Below, in pieces: positions 35,211 to 45,448 of a stretch of 64,000 nucleotides of DNA. The notes under the pieces are model-generated. The model did not search any database and had not been told where the DNA came from. It worked only from the letters and a program-made list of their open reading frames with translations. This DNA is from Shewanella japonica (GTDB lineage Bacteria; Pseudomonadota; Gammaproteobacteria; Enterobacterales; Shewanellaceae), in the NCBI RefSeq assembly GCF_002075795.1, contig NZ_CP020472.1:1533001-1597000 (forward strand), given 5' to 3'. The position numbers and the translations under genes are program-made. Positions within the stretch are counted from its first letter, which is position 1, and the number at the start of each line of letters is the position of its first letter.

Positions 35211-37952
35211 GTGTTTCAAAAAGCTAAAAGTTTAGCCATTGCCGCAGTGAGTGCTGTAATATTATTCAGTTTACCTACACAAGCGGTGACTCCGTCTCCA
35301 CAAATGATTGAACAATTTAAATCATTACCCGCATCAGAACAGCAACGACTTGCAAAACAATATGGCATAGATACTTCAGTATTAAATGGAAGTGTTGGCC
35401 AAAGCACTGCCATTTCTGCTCCGTCACAGGTTCCAAGCAGGGATGTTGCAAAGCCTACTAAAGAAAAAGACGTTGAGTTAGATTTTGAGCAGGATAGTAG
35501 AAAGACTGAGCTCGCTTTTTTTGGTTATGACATGTTTGCGGGCGAGCCAATGACTTTTTCTCCTGTATCTGATGTTCCTGTTCCGAGTGATTATTTAGTC
35601 GGTCCTGGAGATACAGTTAATGTTCAACTTTATGGAAAAGATAACCGTGAATATACACTGACTATTGGGCGTGATGGGACGATCCAATTTCCTGAGTTAG
35701 GTCCTATATCAGTAGTCGGATTAAACTTTGTCGAATTACGCGAGTATTTAAGTGAGCGAATTAGCAAGCAGATGATTGGTATTGAATCGAATATCACCAT
35801 GGGCGAGCTTCGTTCTATTCGTATTTTCATTGCTGGTGATGCATACAAACCTGGAGCATATACGGTATCAAGTTTGTCTACTATTACTCAGGCTTTGTTC
35901 GTTGCTGGCGGTGTCAATGAAATTGGTAGTTTAAGAAATATCCAAGTTAAGCGTAAAGGTAAACTGATTGCCTCATTTGACTTATATGACTTACTACTTA
36001 ATGGGGATGCATCAAAAGATATTAACCTTCGCTCAGGTGACGTTGTATTTATACCTTCTGTTGGAGGTCGCGTAAGCGTTACTGGCGAAATAAGAAGACC
36101 TGCTGTATACGAAATTAAGCAAGATGAAACCATTAATGACGTCATCAAAATGGCTGCTGGAGTTAACCCTGGTGCATACCCGAGAAGAAGTAGCATTGAG
36201 CGTTATAATCAAAATGGATTAAAAACCATTGTTAATGTTGATTTAACGTCAGAAAAAGCAAAGCAAAAGCAAGCTAAACCGGGTGACTTTATTAGAGTGA
36301 AAAGCGCGTCGACCCAGTATGAAGATGCCATCACTTTAGTTGGTGCTGTGGTAAGGCCTGGAAAGTATCAATGGTTCCAAGGACAAAAGATTAATGATTT
36401 AATTCCAACCATTTGGGGAGATTTAGCGATCTCAGCAGATTTGAATTATGGACTTGTGATTCGCGAAGTTGATAAATTTGGCAAAATCGAAGTTCACCAG
36501 TTTTCACCTGGTAAAGCAATTGCACAACAAGATGTAACACAAAACATCACTCTAAATGCTAGAGATAAAGTGATTGTGTTCAACCATGATGACTCTTCTG
36601 TTAATCGATATGAATTAAATAAATTAGTATTAAATCGTGCTAAAAAAATCAAACAATTAAGTGGTGATTCTTTAATTGGATCTGATTTATTTAAAGCGGG
36701 CTTCAAATCAATGAATGTTAATAAGCAATCTTCAGTGTTAGGTAAAACTGAGATTGGTGGTGTGGTTATGCCGGGAGCTGTTGCTGAATTAGACGAGGAA
36801 GAGAAGCTTGTCGGAGACGAAGTCTCAAAAATGTTGTCAAATTTATTTGAAGACAGAGATCTTATTAAGCTCAGCTCGTCATTAAGTCGTGAAGAGTTAT
36901 TATTCCCAATAATTACCAAGTTATCTTTGCAAAGTGGTGTATCAGAAAAAGTTAACGTTATTGCCGTTACTGGCAAGGTTAAACACTCTGGTATTTATCC
37001 ATTAAGTGTTGGCGGCAGAGTTAGTGATTTAATTACTTCTGCAGGGGGGTTAGTTGAAGGCGCTTATACGGCACGTGCTGAATTAACCCGTACAGAAACG
37101 GATACTAGCATTTCAGATATACAGCATTTACATATTAATGTTGGCAACGCTATTAATGGAGTCGCAGAAGATAACCTAGCACTTGAAGGCAGAGATATGC
37201 TGGTTGTGCTAACAACACCTGAATGGCAAGAGCGCAAGTCTGTTGAAATTCGAGGCGAAGTAAGATTTCCTGGAGTCTACAACATCCGCCGTGGTGAAAC
37301 ATTGGCTGATGTGATGAAACGTGCTGGCGGCTTTACTGATTATGCATTCCCCCAAGCTTCAGTTTTTGTGCGTGAATCAGTAAGAAAACAAGAACAACTA
37401 GAAATAAAGAAGTTAGCTGATCAACTACGTCGTGATATTGCAACTCGTGGTGTTTCAAAAGACGGCACTGTAGTTAATTATTCTGAAGCGCAGTTGATGC
37501 TAACTGATCTTGAAAATATCCAAGCTCTCGGTCGTTTAGTTGTTGATTTAAATGCTATTCAAGTCGGTATTGAACAAGCTGATTTACAATTAGAAGATAA
37601 AGATGTGCTTTATGTACCGACAGTAAAACAGATTGTCTCTGTTATGGGAGAAGTGCAGCATCCGGCAACACATAGATTTAAAGAAGGTATGACATTAAAT
37701 CAGTACTTAGCTATGTCTGGCGGAGCTCGTGAGCGCGGAGATGACGATAGAACTTATATCATTAAAGCTGATGGTTCCGTTATGTTACCTGAACAGAACT
37801 TCTGGTTTAGTAAAACCGCTGCAATTTCTGCTGGCGATACCGTTATTGTTCCACTCGATACCGAATACAAAGATAATTTGACCTTATGGACTCAAGTCAC
37901 TCAGATTATTTACAACACAGCGGTAGCTGTGGCTACGATTTCAGGTTTATAA
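35211..37952 (+). CDS. Polysaccharide export protein with multiple SLBB domains
   Basis: Periplasmic or outer-membrane export protein of 913 residues, much longer than Wza (about 380). I chose the GTG at 35211, which has GGAG nine bases upstream and gives the signal peptide MFQKAKSLAIAAVSAVILFSLPTQA; a TTG at 35196 is less likely. It lacks a lipobox. The Poly_export domain (VPVPSDYLVGPGDTVNVQLYGKDNREYTLTI region) is followed by about six SLBB-type units such as VSVTGEIRRPAVYEIKQ, VAVTGKVKHSGIYPLS, VEIRGEVRFPGVYNIRRGETLADVM and VSVMGEVQHPATHRFKEG. Such long forms head O-antigen or capsule loci in Shewanella and Vibrio. Confidence 0.92.
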   Translation: MFQKAKSLAIAAVSAVILFSLPTQAVTPSPQMIEQFKSLPASEQQRLAKQYGIDTSVLNGSVGQSTAISAPSQVPSRDVAKPTKEKDVELDFEQDSRKTELAFFGYDMFAGEPMTFSPVSDVPVPSDYLVGPGDTVNVQLYGKDNREYTLTIGRDGTIQFPELGPISVVGLNFVELREYLSERISKQMIGIESNITMGELRSIRIFIAGDAYKPGAYTVSSLSTITQALFVAGGVNEIGSLRNIQVKRKGKLIASFDLYDLLLNGDASKDINLRSGDVVFIPSVGGRVSVTGEIRRPAVYEIKQDETINDVIKMAAGVNPGAYPRRSSIERYNQNGLKTIVNVDLTSEKAKQKQAKPGDFIRVKSASTQYEDAITLVGAVVRPGKYQWFQGQKINDLIPTIWGDLAISADLNYGLVIREVDKFGKIEVHQFSPGKAIAQQDVTQNITLNARDKVIVFNHDDSSVNRYELNKLVLNRAKKIKQLSGDSLIGSDLFKAGFKSMNVNKQSSVLGKTEIGGVVMPGAVAELDEEEKLVGDEVSKMLSNLFEDRDLIKLSSSLSREELLFPIITKLSLQSGVSEKVNVIAVTGKVKHSGIYPLSVGGRVSDLITSAGGLVEGAYTARAELTRTETDTSISDIQHLHINVGNAINGVAEDNLALEGRDMLVVLTTPEWQERKSVEIRGEVRFPGVYNIRRGETLADVMKRAGGFTDYAFPQASVFVRESVRKQEQLEIKKLADQLRRDIATRGVSKDGTVVNYSEAQLMLTDLENIQALGRLVVDLNAIQVGIEQADLQLEDKDVLYVPTVKQIVSVMGEVQHPATHRFKEGMTLNQYLAMSGGARERGDDDRTYIIKADGSVMLPEQNFWFSKTAAISAGDTVIVPLDTEYKDNLTLWTQVTQIIYNTAVAVATISGL

Positions 37953-38080
37953 ATTAGTTAATTAAAACTTCCATCCAACTACAGTATCTAATGTAGGTGC
38001 TTTAGTGGGTTAACTATTTTGCAAAATGTTTCTAAGGAAATTAATAAAAAGCAGCTAAGTACTTTTTATTAAAAAATGCG

Positions 38081-39055
38081 ATGACAAAACAGATAACACA
38101 AAATTATACCGAAGCAAATTTTGGCTTAAATCAGCAACACAATGCTGATGATGAAATCGATTTAAGAGAATTATTTGCCGTTATTTGGCAAGGTAAATGG
38201 CTAATTATTGCAATAACGTCAATATTTGCTGTTGGTTCAGTTATATTTGCATTGAGTCAGCCTAATACCTATAAGTCAGAGGCTTTATTATCCCCAGCTG
38301 ACTCTGAGCAAGGTGGTGGCGGACTGGCTGCCTTAGCTGGACAGTTTGGTGGCCTTGCAAGTATGGCTGGAATCAACCTTGGTGGCGGTGGTGGAGTTGA
38401 CAAAACTCAAATGGCCATAGAAGTGGTAAAATCTCGCAAATTTACCAGTGAGTTTATTCAAAAGCACCAAATACTGGCAGACTTGATGGCAGCAGAAAAG
38501 TGGAACATGGAATCAGACTCACTGGTTTATGATCCTGAAGTATTTGATATGGATAACCAAAAGTGGGTGCGGGAAGTTAAAGCACCATTTAAACCTGAAC
38601 CTTCAATGCAAGAAGCATATAAAGAATTCAGTCAGTTAATATCAATCAATAATGATAAAGAATCGGGAATGGTAAAAGTCGCTGTTGAGCACCTGTCACC
38701 AACCGTTGCCCAACAGTGGGTAAATTGGTTAGTTGAAGATATCAATTTAGAAATGAAGCAACGAGATGTTGCCGAAGCTCAGCGAAGTACGGCGTTCTTA
38801 GAAAATCAAATCGCGCAAACAAATATTGCTGATATTCGCACTATTTTATATCAGTTAATCGAAGAACAAACCAAAACGATTATGTTTGCTGAAGTGCGTG
38901 AAGAATACGTATTTAAAACCATAGATCCAGCATTAGTCCCAGAAGAAAAAGCTGGCCCTAAACGAGCCTTGATTTGCGTATTGGGTATCATGTTGGGTGG
39001 AATGTTAGCGATAATGATTGTATTAATCAGACACTTTGTAAGAAAAGAAGATTAA
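38081..39055 (+). CDS. wzz: Wzz-type chain length determinant
   Basis: Polysaccharide co-polymerase of 324 residues in the inner membrane. The first membrane segment is at about 40-60 (WLIIAITSIFAVGSVIFAL) and the second at about 297-318 (ALICVLGIMLGGMLAIMIVLI), with a Pro-containing EEKAGPKRA stretch before it. Between them lie YKSEALLSPAD and a Gly/Ala-rich insertion (LAALAGQFGGLASMAG, then GGGGG) that is common in this Shewanella/Vibrio-type Wzz. No tyrosine-kinase domain. It sets modal chain length for the Wzy polymerase encoded at 45448. Confidence 0.9.
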   Translation: MTKQITQNYTEANFGLNQQHNADDEIDLRELFAVIWQGKWLIIAITSIFAVGSVIFALSQPNTYKSEALLSPADSEQGGGGLAALAGQFGGLASMAGINLGGGGGVDKTQMAIEVVKSRKFTSEFIQKHQILADLMAAEKWNMESDSLVYDPEVFDMDNQKWVREVKAPFKPEPSMQEAYKEFSQLISINNDKESGMVKVAVEHLSPTVAQQWVNWLVEDINLEMKQRDVAEAQRSTAFLENQIAQTNIADIRTILYQLIEEQTKTIMFAEVREEYVFKTIDPALVPEEKAGPKRALICVLGIMLGGMLAIMIVLIRHFVRKED

Positions 39056-39278
39056 AAAAGATACATAAAAGAAAAAAAGAGCCTATTGGGACTGTTTGAA
39101 GAAAAACAGTAAAACCTAGGCTTTCTAGGAGATAGCGGCAATGTCGCTGTCTCAAAATGGATAAAAAGTGTCTCAGCTCTGTTTCAAGCGCTGAGATTTA
39201 AAAGTGTAACCCTTCAGTATTTGTCACTAAAAGATAACCATTCATTGTGGTTGAATTCATCAAATTCGGTAGTAAAAA

Positions 39279-40355
39279 ATGAAAATTCTAGTCACCGGTG
39301 GTGCAGGCTTTATTGGCTCTGCAGTTGTTCGTCATATTATCAAAAATACTCAAGATAGCGTTATTAATGTAGATAAATTAACTTACGCGGGCAATCTAGA
39401 ATCATTGATTAGCGTTGAAAATGATGAACGATACACATTTGATCAAGTTGATATTTGTGATGCTGTAGAACTTGAACGTGTATTTACAGAACACAGACCA
39501 GATGCTGTAATGCATCTTGCTGCAGAGTCTCACGTAGACCGTTCAATCACGGGGCCGTCAGATTTCATCCAAACTAACATCGTGGGTACTTATACACTGC
39601 TTGAAGCTACTCGTTCATATTGGAACGAATTATCAGATGAAGCTAAAAAAGCATTTCGTTTTCATCATATCTCTACAGATGAAGTATATGGCGACTTACC
39701 TCATCCTGATGAGGTTCAAAGTAAAGATGAATTAACCTTATTCAGTGAAACCACCCCATATGCGCCAAGCAGTCCATATTCGGCATCTAAAGCATCGAGT
39801 GACCACTTAGTTCGCTCATGGTTACGAACCTATGGCTTACCTACTATCGTCACCAACTGCTCGAACAACTATGGTCCTTACCACTTTCCAGAAAAGCTGA
39901 TCCCATTAGTTATTCTTAATGCCCTAGAAGGTAAAGACCTACCAATTTATGGTAAAGGTGATCAAATCCGCGATTGGTTATATGTTGAAGATCACGCTCG
40001 TGCCTTATATAAAGTGGTCACCGTAGGTAAAGTTGGCGAGACCTATAATATTGGCGGCCATAATGAAAAGCAGAATATTGAAGTGGTAAAAACAATATGT
40101 TCTATTTTAGACAAATTAGTGCCTAAAGAGTCCGCTTATGCAGATCAAATAACTTATGTAACCGATAGACCTGGTCATGATCGTCGTTATGCAATCGATG
40201 CTACAAAAATGAGCAAAGAGTTAAATTGGGATCCTGAAGAAACTTTTGAAACTGGATTATGTAAAACTATCGAGTGGTATTTAAGTAACCAAAGATGGTG
40301 TAAACACGTTCAAGATGGCAGTTATCAAAGAGAGCGTTTAGGTATTAATGCTTGA
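39279..40355 (+). CDS. rmlB: dTDP-glucose 4,6-dehydratase
   Basis: Converts dTDP-glucose to dTDP-4-keto-6-deoxyglucose (358 residues, normal). Extended SDR with the NAD motif [13 protein letters not shown], the active-site region STDEVYGDL, the YSASK catalytic pair and the substrate contact [15 protein letters not shown]. It starts the dTDP-sugar block that leads here to Fuc4NAc. It is also the only intact copy in the window; a broken copy lies at 62198. Confidence 0.97.
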   Translation: MKILVTGGAGFIGSAVVRHIIKNTQDSVINVDKLTYAGNLESLISVENDERYTFDQVDICDAVELERVFTEHRPDAVMHLAAESHVDRSITGPSDFIQTNIVGTYTLLEATRSYWNELSDEAKKAFRFHHISTDEVYGDLPHPDEVQSKDELTLFSETTPYAPSSPYSASKASSDHLVRSWLRTYGLPTIVTNCSNNYGPYHFPEKLIPLVILNALEGKDLPIYGKGDQIRDWLYVEDHARALYKVVTVGKVGETYNIGGHNEKQNIEVVKTICSILDKLVPKESAYADQITYVTDRPGHDRRYAIDATKMSKELNWDPEETFETGLCKTIEWYLSNQRWCKHVQDGSYQRERLGINA

Positions 40356-40403
40356 TTAGTTATTTTGTCTCTAGGTATAACTACCATTAAAAATTGAGGA
40401 TTT

Positions 40404-41276
40404 ATGAAAGGTATTATTTTGGCAGGTGGTTCTGGTACTCGCTTATACCCATTAACATGTGGTGTTTCAAAACAACTGTTACCAGTATATGATAAACCTA
40501 TGATCTATTATCCGTTATCAGTATTAATGTTAGCTGGTATTCGTAAAGTTCTGATAATTACCACACCTGAAGATAATTCAAGTTTTAAGAGACTATTAGG
40601 TGACGGAAGTCAGTTCGGGATTCAAATCGACTATGCTGTTCAGTTTACTCCAGACGGTTTGGCTCAAGCATTTATTATCGGTGAAGAATTTATAGGAGAC
40701 GACTCTGTCTGTTTAGTTTTAGGTGATAATATATACTATGGCCAAGCATTTTCACCGATGTTAATAGAGGCAGCGCAACAAAAAATAGGTGCTACAGTTT
40801 TTGGGTATCAAGTTAAAGACCCTAAAAGATTTGGAATAGTTGAGTTTGATAAAGAATTAAAGGCAATATCTATAGAAGAGAAACCTATAAAACCCAAATC
40901 AAATTATGCTGTTACTGGTTTATATTTTTATGATAATCAAGTTGTTGAAATTGCTAAATCTATTACGCCTTCGGAAAGAGGGGAGCTTGAGATTACAAGT
41001 ATTAATCAAGAGTATTTAAAACGTGGCTTACTAAATGTGAAGCTACTTGGTCGTGGTTTCGCTTGGTTGGATACTGGAACTTATGAAAGTTTGTTAGATG
41101 CCGGTTTATTTGTTTCTACTATTGAACATAGACAAGGCTTTAAAATTGCTTGTTTAGAAGAAATTGCATTTAATCAAGGGTGGATCGATAAAATAAATTT
41201 GATGAACATTGCAGACAAATTTAAAAAGAATTCTTACGGTGATTACTTATTGTCATTAGTAAATGAAAGGACTTAG
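40404..41276 (+). CDS. rmlA: Glucose-1-phosphate thymidylyltransferase
   Basis: Makes dTDP-glucose from dTTP and glucose-1-phosphate (290 residues). The nucleotide-binding start [38 protein letters not shown] and [19 protein letters not shown] are all intact. It directly precedes the acetyltransferase (two bases apart) and so shares an operon with wecE. The C-terminal region matches the broken rmlA fragment at 62336 at many positions. Confidence 0.97.
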   Translation: MKGIILAGGSGTRLYPLTCGVSKQLLPVYDKPMIYYPLSVLMLAGIRKVLIITTPEDNSSFKRLLGDGSQFGIQIDYAVQFTPDGLAQAFIIGEEFIGDDSVCLVLGDNIYYGQAFSPMLIEAAQQKIGATVFGYQVKDPKRFGIVEFDKELKAISIEEKPIKPKSNYAVTGLYFYDNQVVEIAKSITPSERGELEITSINQEYLKRGLLNVKLLGRGFAWLDTGTYESLLDAGLFVSTIEHRQGFKIACLEEIAFNQGWIDKINLMNIADKFKKNSYGDYLLSLVNERT

Positions 41277-41278
41277 AT

Positions 41279-41851
41279 ATGGCGTATTATACTAAACTCG
41301 AACTTGAGGAAATAGGTTTTAAGTATCTAGGTAAAAATATAAAAGTAAGCACAAAAGCTATAATTTATGATGCCGAATTAATCTCAATAGGTGACTTCTC
41401 TCGAATTGACGACCTATGTATTTTATCTGGTAAAATTGAAATTGGCGCATATTGTCACATTACACCTATGTGCTTAGTTGCAGGTGGAAAGCCTGGAATT
41501 AAGCTAAGTGACTTTTGCACTTTGGCTTATGGAGTGAAAATATTTGCACAATCTGATGATTATACAGGGGAGTCGATGGTTAATTCTCTAATTTCAGCAG
41601 ATTTTAAAAAAGAACATTTTGCAGCTGTTCATTTAGATAAGCATACAATTATAGGTACGAATTCTGTGATATTTCCTGGTGTTACAGTCGGAGAAGGGAC
41701 CTCTATAGGAGCCATGTCTCTAGTCTTAAAGAGTACAAAGCCATGGGGAATATATGTTGGTACTCCTGCGAAAAGAATAAAAGATAGAAATAAAAATATT
41801 TTAAAATTAGAAAGCCAATTTTTATATGAGAAAAATAATGATACCATTTAA
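41279..41851 (+). CDS. Left-handed beta-helix acetyltransferase, probably for dTDP-Fuc4N
   Basis: Protein of 190 residues with hexapeptide-repeat turns (GDFSRIDD, IGAYCHITPMCLVAGG, CTLAYGVKIF, IIGTNSVIFPGVTVGEGTSIGAMSLVLKS) and a typical tail VGTPAKRI. It lies between rmlA and wecE and overlaps wecE by 14 bases. In enterobacterial common antigen synthesis the dTDP-Fuc4N acetyltransferase is the GNAT-type WecD, so this would be a non-homologous replacement. Acetylation of dTDP-Fuc4N is inferred from context; other acyl groups or acceptors are possible. Confidence 0.75.
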   Translation: MAYYTKLELEEIGFKYLGKNIKVSTKAIIYDAELISIGDFSRIDDLCILSGKIEIGAYCHITPMCLVAGGKPGIKLSDFCTLAYGVKIFAQSDDYTGESMVNSLISADFKKEHFAAVHLDKHTIIGTNSVIFPGVTVGEGTSIGAMSLVLKSTKPWGIYVGTPAKRIKDRNKNILKLESQFLYEKNNDTI

Positions 41852-42974
41852 TATTCCACCTTGTACTGGCACTGAAAAAGAATTTATTTTAGATGTTATA
41901 GATGGTAGTAAAATGTGTGGAGATGGCAAGTATACAAATCTTTGTCACGCTTGGTTTGAACATGAATTTGGATGCATAAGAGCTCTATTAACACCTTCCT
42001 GTACGGCTGCTTTAGAAATGGCGGCAATATTAATCGATATAAAACCTGACGATGAAGTTATTATGCCATCTTATACTTTTGTATCAACAGCAAATGCTTT
42101 TATATTAAGAGGGGCAAAAATTGTTTTTGTAGATATTCGACCAGATACAATGAATATAGATGAAAACCTAATAGAGCAAGCTATTACCAGGAAAACAAAA
42201 GCGATAGTACCAGTTCATTACGCCGGGGTGGCATGTGAAATGGATACGATTATGAAAATAGCTGAGAAATTTAATTTGTGGGTCATAGAAGATGCAGCAC
42301 AAGGTGTTATGTCTACTTATAAGGAGCGTCCATTAGGTACAATTGGGCATATAGGTTGTTATTCATTTCATGAAACTAAAAATTATTCATCTGGTGGTGA
42401 AGGTGGTGCTATCATAATAAATGATTCAAGATTTGTAGAGCGGGCAGAGATTATAAGAGAAAAGGGAACTAACAGAAGACAGTTTCTAGATGGTGCTGTA
42501 GATAAATATACTTGGGTAGACATTGGTTCTAGTTTTTTGCCTTCAGAATTACAAGCTGCTTATCTTTATGGGCAACTAACTTCAGCTAGACTCATTAATG
42601 ATAAAAGATTGATGTTATGGTCTAGATACTACGAGGGTCTTTATCCATTAGTGCAGAAAGGATTTTTGGAGATCCCCACCCCGCCAATAGACTGCAAGCA
42701 TAATGCTCATATGTTTTATATAAAACTAAATGATAAAGATGTCAGAAAACTGATGATTGAATATTTAGGGATAAAAAATATTCAAACCGTTTTCCATTAT
42801 ATACCTCTACATAGTTCGCCTGGCGGGCTGAGTTACAGTGTTTTCAATGGTGATGATAAATATACTACAGAAGAAAGTCTTAAATTAGTAAGGTTGCCTA
42901 TGTTTTACAGCCTAACGGTTAGTGATGTTGATAATGTTATAGAAGTAATTAAGGCTTATTTTGAAACTTGTTGA
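41838..42974 (+). CDS. wecE: dTDP-4-amino-4,6-dideoxygalactose transaminase
   Basis: PLP aminotransferase of 378 residues in the DegT/DnrJ/EryC1 family. It is recognisable as WecE/RffA: MIPFN start, GKMCGDG-like SKMCGDG, LLTPSCTAALEMAA, DEVIMPSYTFVSTANAFILRGAKIVFVDIRPDTMNID in two long conserved blocks, and the PLP lysine K181 in SFHETKNYSSGGEGG at the same position as in E. coli WecE. It forms dTDP-Fuc4N from the RmlB product. The ATG at 41838 fits the family start; one at 41826 is in frame. Confidence 0.93.
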   Translation: MIPFNIPPCTGTEKEFILDVIDGSKMCGDGKYTNLCHAWFEHEFGCIRALLTPSCTAALEMAAILIDIKPDDEVIMPSYTFVSTANAFILRGAKIVFVDIRPDTMNIDENLIEQAITRKTKAIVPVHYAGVACEMDTIMKIAEKFNLWVIEDAAQGVMSTYKERPLGTIGHIGCYSFHETKNYSSGGEGGAIIINDSRFVERAEIIREKGTNRRQFLDGAVDKYTWVDIGSSFLPSELQAAYLYGQLTSARLINDKRLMLWSRYYEGLYPLVQKGFLEIPTPPIDCKHNAHMFYIKLNDKDVRKLMIEYLGIKNIQTVFHYIPLHSSPGGLSYSVFNGDDKYTTEESLKLVRLPMFYSLTVSDVDNVIEVIKAYFETC

Positions 42975-42975
42975 A

Positions 42976-44391
42976 ATGTTTAAATACTCAATAGGTCCTG
43001 TAGGTGCGGCATTATTAAGTCTATTTACAATCCCTATTATGGCGTGGGTATTTAATGCTGAAGATATTGGGAAGTATAATCTTTACATAGTTTCTACATC
43101 ATTTGCAATGATGTTTTTAACAATGGGCTTACATCAATCATTGGTAAGGGAGTTTAACGAGTCTGTAAATATTGAATCTTTATTGAAGTCTATATTTGTT
43201 CCAATTTTAATATTGCAAATTTCTTCCAACTTTATATTTTTTCTGCTTTATTGTTCTGATTTCGATCTTTCATTTATATTGTTCGGTACAGTTGACTTGC
43301 AACTCTCGTTACTTATCAGTACTTCATTCTTTATCATTACATTTAATTGTATTATCTCTCATTTAGTAAGAATGCAAGAACGGCCTTTGCTTTTTTCTTT
43401 TATACAGTTTGCTCCTAAGGCCACTTTGTTTATTCTGATTGCTATATCTTATGCATATAATGGTGATTTAGATTATAAGTATCTTGTTTTTAGTTATTTA
43501 TCTTCGATATTATGCGTTTTTATCGGCCTAGTTTTATTTTACAAAAGGTTATTGATTAGAGTTATTTTTTCAGAATTCAATAAAGAGATAATGGCTAAGT
43601 GTTTGAGGTTTGCTACTCCTTTAATGTTTGGTGGAGTAGCTTATTGGTCTATGACTGCCATAGATAGAGCTTTACTCCGTTATTTTAGTGGCTTTAGTGA
43701 ACTTGGTGTTTATGCTCTTAGTATTAGTCTTGCTAGTTTTACTACGATATTTACCGCCGTTTTTTCAAGTATATGGCATCCAATAGTTTACAAATGGGGG
43801 GTGGGGAAAAAAAGCATTGTTAAAGTCCAGGCGGTAACAGATTATTTATTTTTATTTGTTATTTTTATATGGTCACTTGGAGTAATAACATCGATCTTTT
43901 TACCTTTTCTATTTCCTGCTGAATTCTCAGACATTCAATTTTTGTTTGTTGCTTGTTTGGCTATGCCATTATTGTTTTTATTGTCAGAAGCTACGGTTGT
44001 TGGGATAGGCTTATCTAAACGAACAATATTTTCAATGTATACTTCATTAATCGGGTTCGCCATAAATATTGTGTTAAATTTAGTTTTAATCCCTGTAATC
44101 AACGCAAAAGGTGCTGCAATAGCATCTTGTATATCTTTTTTTATATTTTTCATTTTAAGAACTGAGTTTTCATGTATAGCCTGGTACTCCCTGAAAAGAA
44201 TCAAAATGTATAGTTTTATTACATTGTATATTGTTTTTACCGTTATTTATATTTTATTTGAAAATGTTAGCAGTATTATTATTACCTCTTGGTTTATTTT
44301 GTTGTTGTTATGTTGTTTTTTTTATCGTGAAAGGCTTTTTGAGTTAAAGGCAATGATCTTAATAAAAATTAATAGAAAAATAGGTGGATAA
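42976..44391 (+). CDS. wzx: Wzx-type flippase (polysaccharide transporter)
   Basis: Hydrophobic protein of 471 residues with about 12-14 membrane segments of the MOP/PST superfamily, which moves lipid-linked repeat units across the inner membrane. Typical early features are GPVGAALLSLFTIPIMAWVF and EDIGKYNLY; the middle has ATPLMFGGVAYWSMTAIDRALLRYF. Sequence is strongly AT-rich and poor in close family marks, as usual for Wzx. Start ATG at 42976 is one base after the wecE stop; a TTG at 42961 overlaps wecE. Confidence 0.88.
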   Translation: MFKYSIGPVGAALLSLFTIPIMAWVFNAEDIGKYNLYIVSTSFAMMFLTMGLHQSLVREFNESVNIESLLKSIFVPILILQISSNFIFFLLYCSDFDLSFILFGTVDLQLSLLISTSFFIITFNCIISHLVRMQERPLLFSFIQFAPKATLFILIAISYAYNGDLDYKYLVFSYLSSILCVFIGLVLFYKRLLIRVIFSEFNKEIMAKCLRFATPLMFGGVAYWSMTAIDRALLRYFSGFSELGVYALSISLASFTTIFTAVFSSIWHPIVYKWGVGKKSIVKVQAVTDYLFLFVIFIWSLGVITSIFLPFLFPAEFSDIQFLFVACLAMPLLFLLSEATVVGIGLSKRTIFSMYTSLIGFAINIVLNLVLIPVINAKGAAIASCISFFIFFILRTEFSCIAWYSLKRIKMYSFITLYIVFTVIYILFENVSSIIITSWFILLLLCCFFYRERLFELKAMILIKINRKIGG

Positions 44392-44395
44392 ATAA

Positions 44396-45448
44396 ATGAT
44401 TAAGGTACTTCATATTTCTATCAATGCGCATAACTGTAAGAATAAATTTCTACCAAACTATAAAGTATTCTTGGAAGCAGAATTTTCGAAAGTTCATAAC
44501 GATTTTATTTACTTAGGAGATCACACTGGTTTGGTAATCGATGAGAAAACTTTAATTATTCCTGATGAATTTTATTCAGCTATAAAAATTTTAATTTCTG
44601 TAAATAAGTACAATAAGGTGATTTTTCATTCTTTACCTTCAAATAAAATTCTTTTTGTCCTATCATTTTTTATTGGTCGGTTTTCTCACATCGACTTTGT
44701 CCTGTGGGGAGGAGAAATTCACCATAAGAATGTTATGGCATCATCAATTCGTTCTAAAGTTAAAAATTATTTTGCTAAACAATTTCTTAGAAAAATAAAA
44801 AATTATATAACATATATTAAAAGCGATTTTGAATTGATTCAACTCATATCTAAAAATTCAAACTTGATTAACTTGGGGGCTATTTATCCTAGTAACATCT
44901 GTGGCCAAATAGAATCAGATACTATAATTCATAAGACCGATAATCGAGTTTTAATAGGGAACTCTGCGATAAAAAGAAATAACCACTTTGATGTGATTAA
45001 AAAGTTAGCCAGTAAAAAACTGAATAATATTGATGTTTATCTTCCTCTAGCTTATGGGAATGTGGGTGATTATTCAGATAGCTTAATTAAGTACACAGCT
45101 AATCATTTGAGTTATTGTCGCGTTCATCCTCTTATGAATTTTATTGAATTCGAATCTTACCTTCGGCTTTTGAGCACTATGACTGCAGCCATTTTTTATA
45201 ATGATGGTCAACAGGCTATGGGAAATATTTTACAATTATTTTATTACAAAGTTAAAGTTTTTCTCAAAAAAGATAGCAATGCTTGGTGTTTAGTTACTGA
45301 GTTGGGTTTTGTAGTATATTCAATTGACGATTTCAATCTTGAGTTAGATGAATTAGTTTTGGAGGAAAATAAGAATAATGCTATTCGATTATTTTCCTAT
45401 CAAACAACTACAAACCATTATGAACGATATTTCAGTAGTATTAAATAA
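44396..45448 (+). CDS. WecF-like glycosyltransferase (GT56), probable Fuc4NAc transferase
   Basis: Protein of 350 residues. It aligns by eye with E. coli WecF (TDP-Fuc4NAc transferase of common antigen synthesis): FHSLPSNKILFVL corresponds to FHGQFNPTLWLAL, VLWGGEIHHKN to the WGADLYE region, VLIGNSAIKRNNHFDVIKKL to ILVGNSGDRSNEHIAAL, and IFYNDGQQAMGNILQLFY to FIFARQQGIGTLCLLIQ. Since rmlA-rmlB-wecE upstream make its expected donor, a Fuc4NAc transferase is the best reading. The stop overlaps the next start (TAATG). Confidence 0.78.
   Translation: MIKVLHISINAHNCKNKFLPNYKVFLEAEFSKVHNDFIYLGDHTGLVIDEKTLIIPDEFYSAIKILISVNKYNKVIFHSLPSNKILFVLSFFIGRFSHIDFVLWGGEIHHKNVMASSIRSKVKNYFAKQFLRKIKNYITYIKSDFELIQLISKNSNLINLGAIYPSNICGQIESDTIIHKTDNRVLIGNSAIKRNNHFDVIKKLASKKLNNIDVYLPLAYGNVGDYSDSLIKYTANHLSYCRVHPLMNFIEFESYLRLLSTMTAAIFYNDGQQAMGNILQLFYYKVKVFLKKDSNAWCLVTELGFVVYSIDDFNLELDELVLEENKNNAIRLFSYQTTTNHYERYFSSIK

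Noticed and set aside
36494..36976. 160-residue open frame on the minus strand
   Set aside because: Antisense to the SLBB export gene, with low-complexity Ser/Asn content and no ribosome site; a shadow of the real gene.
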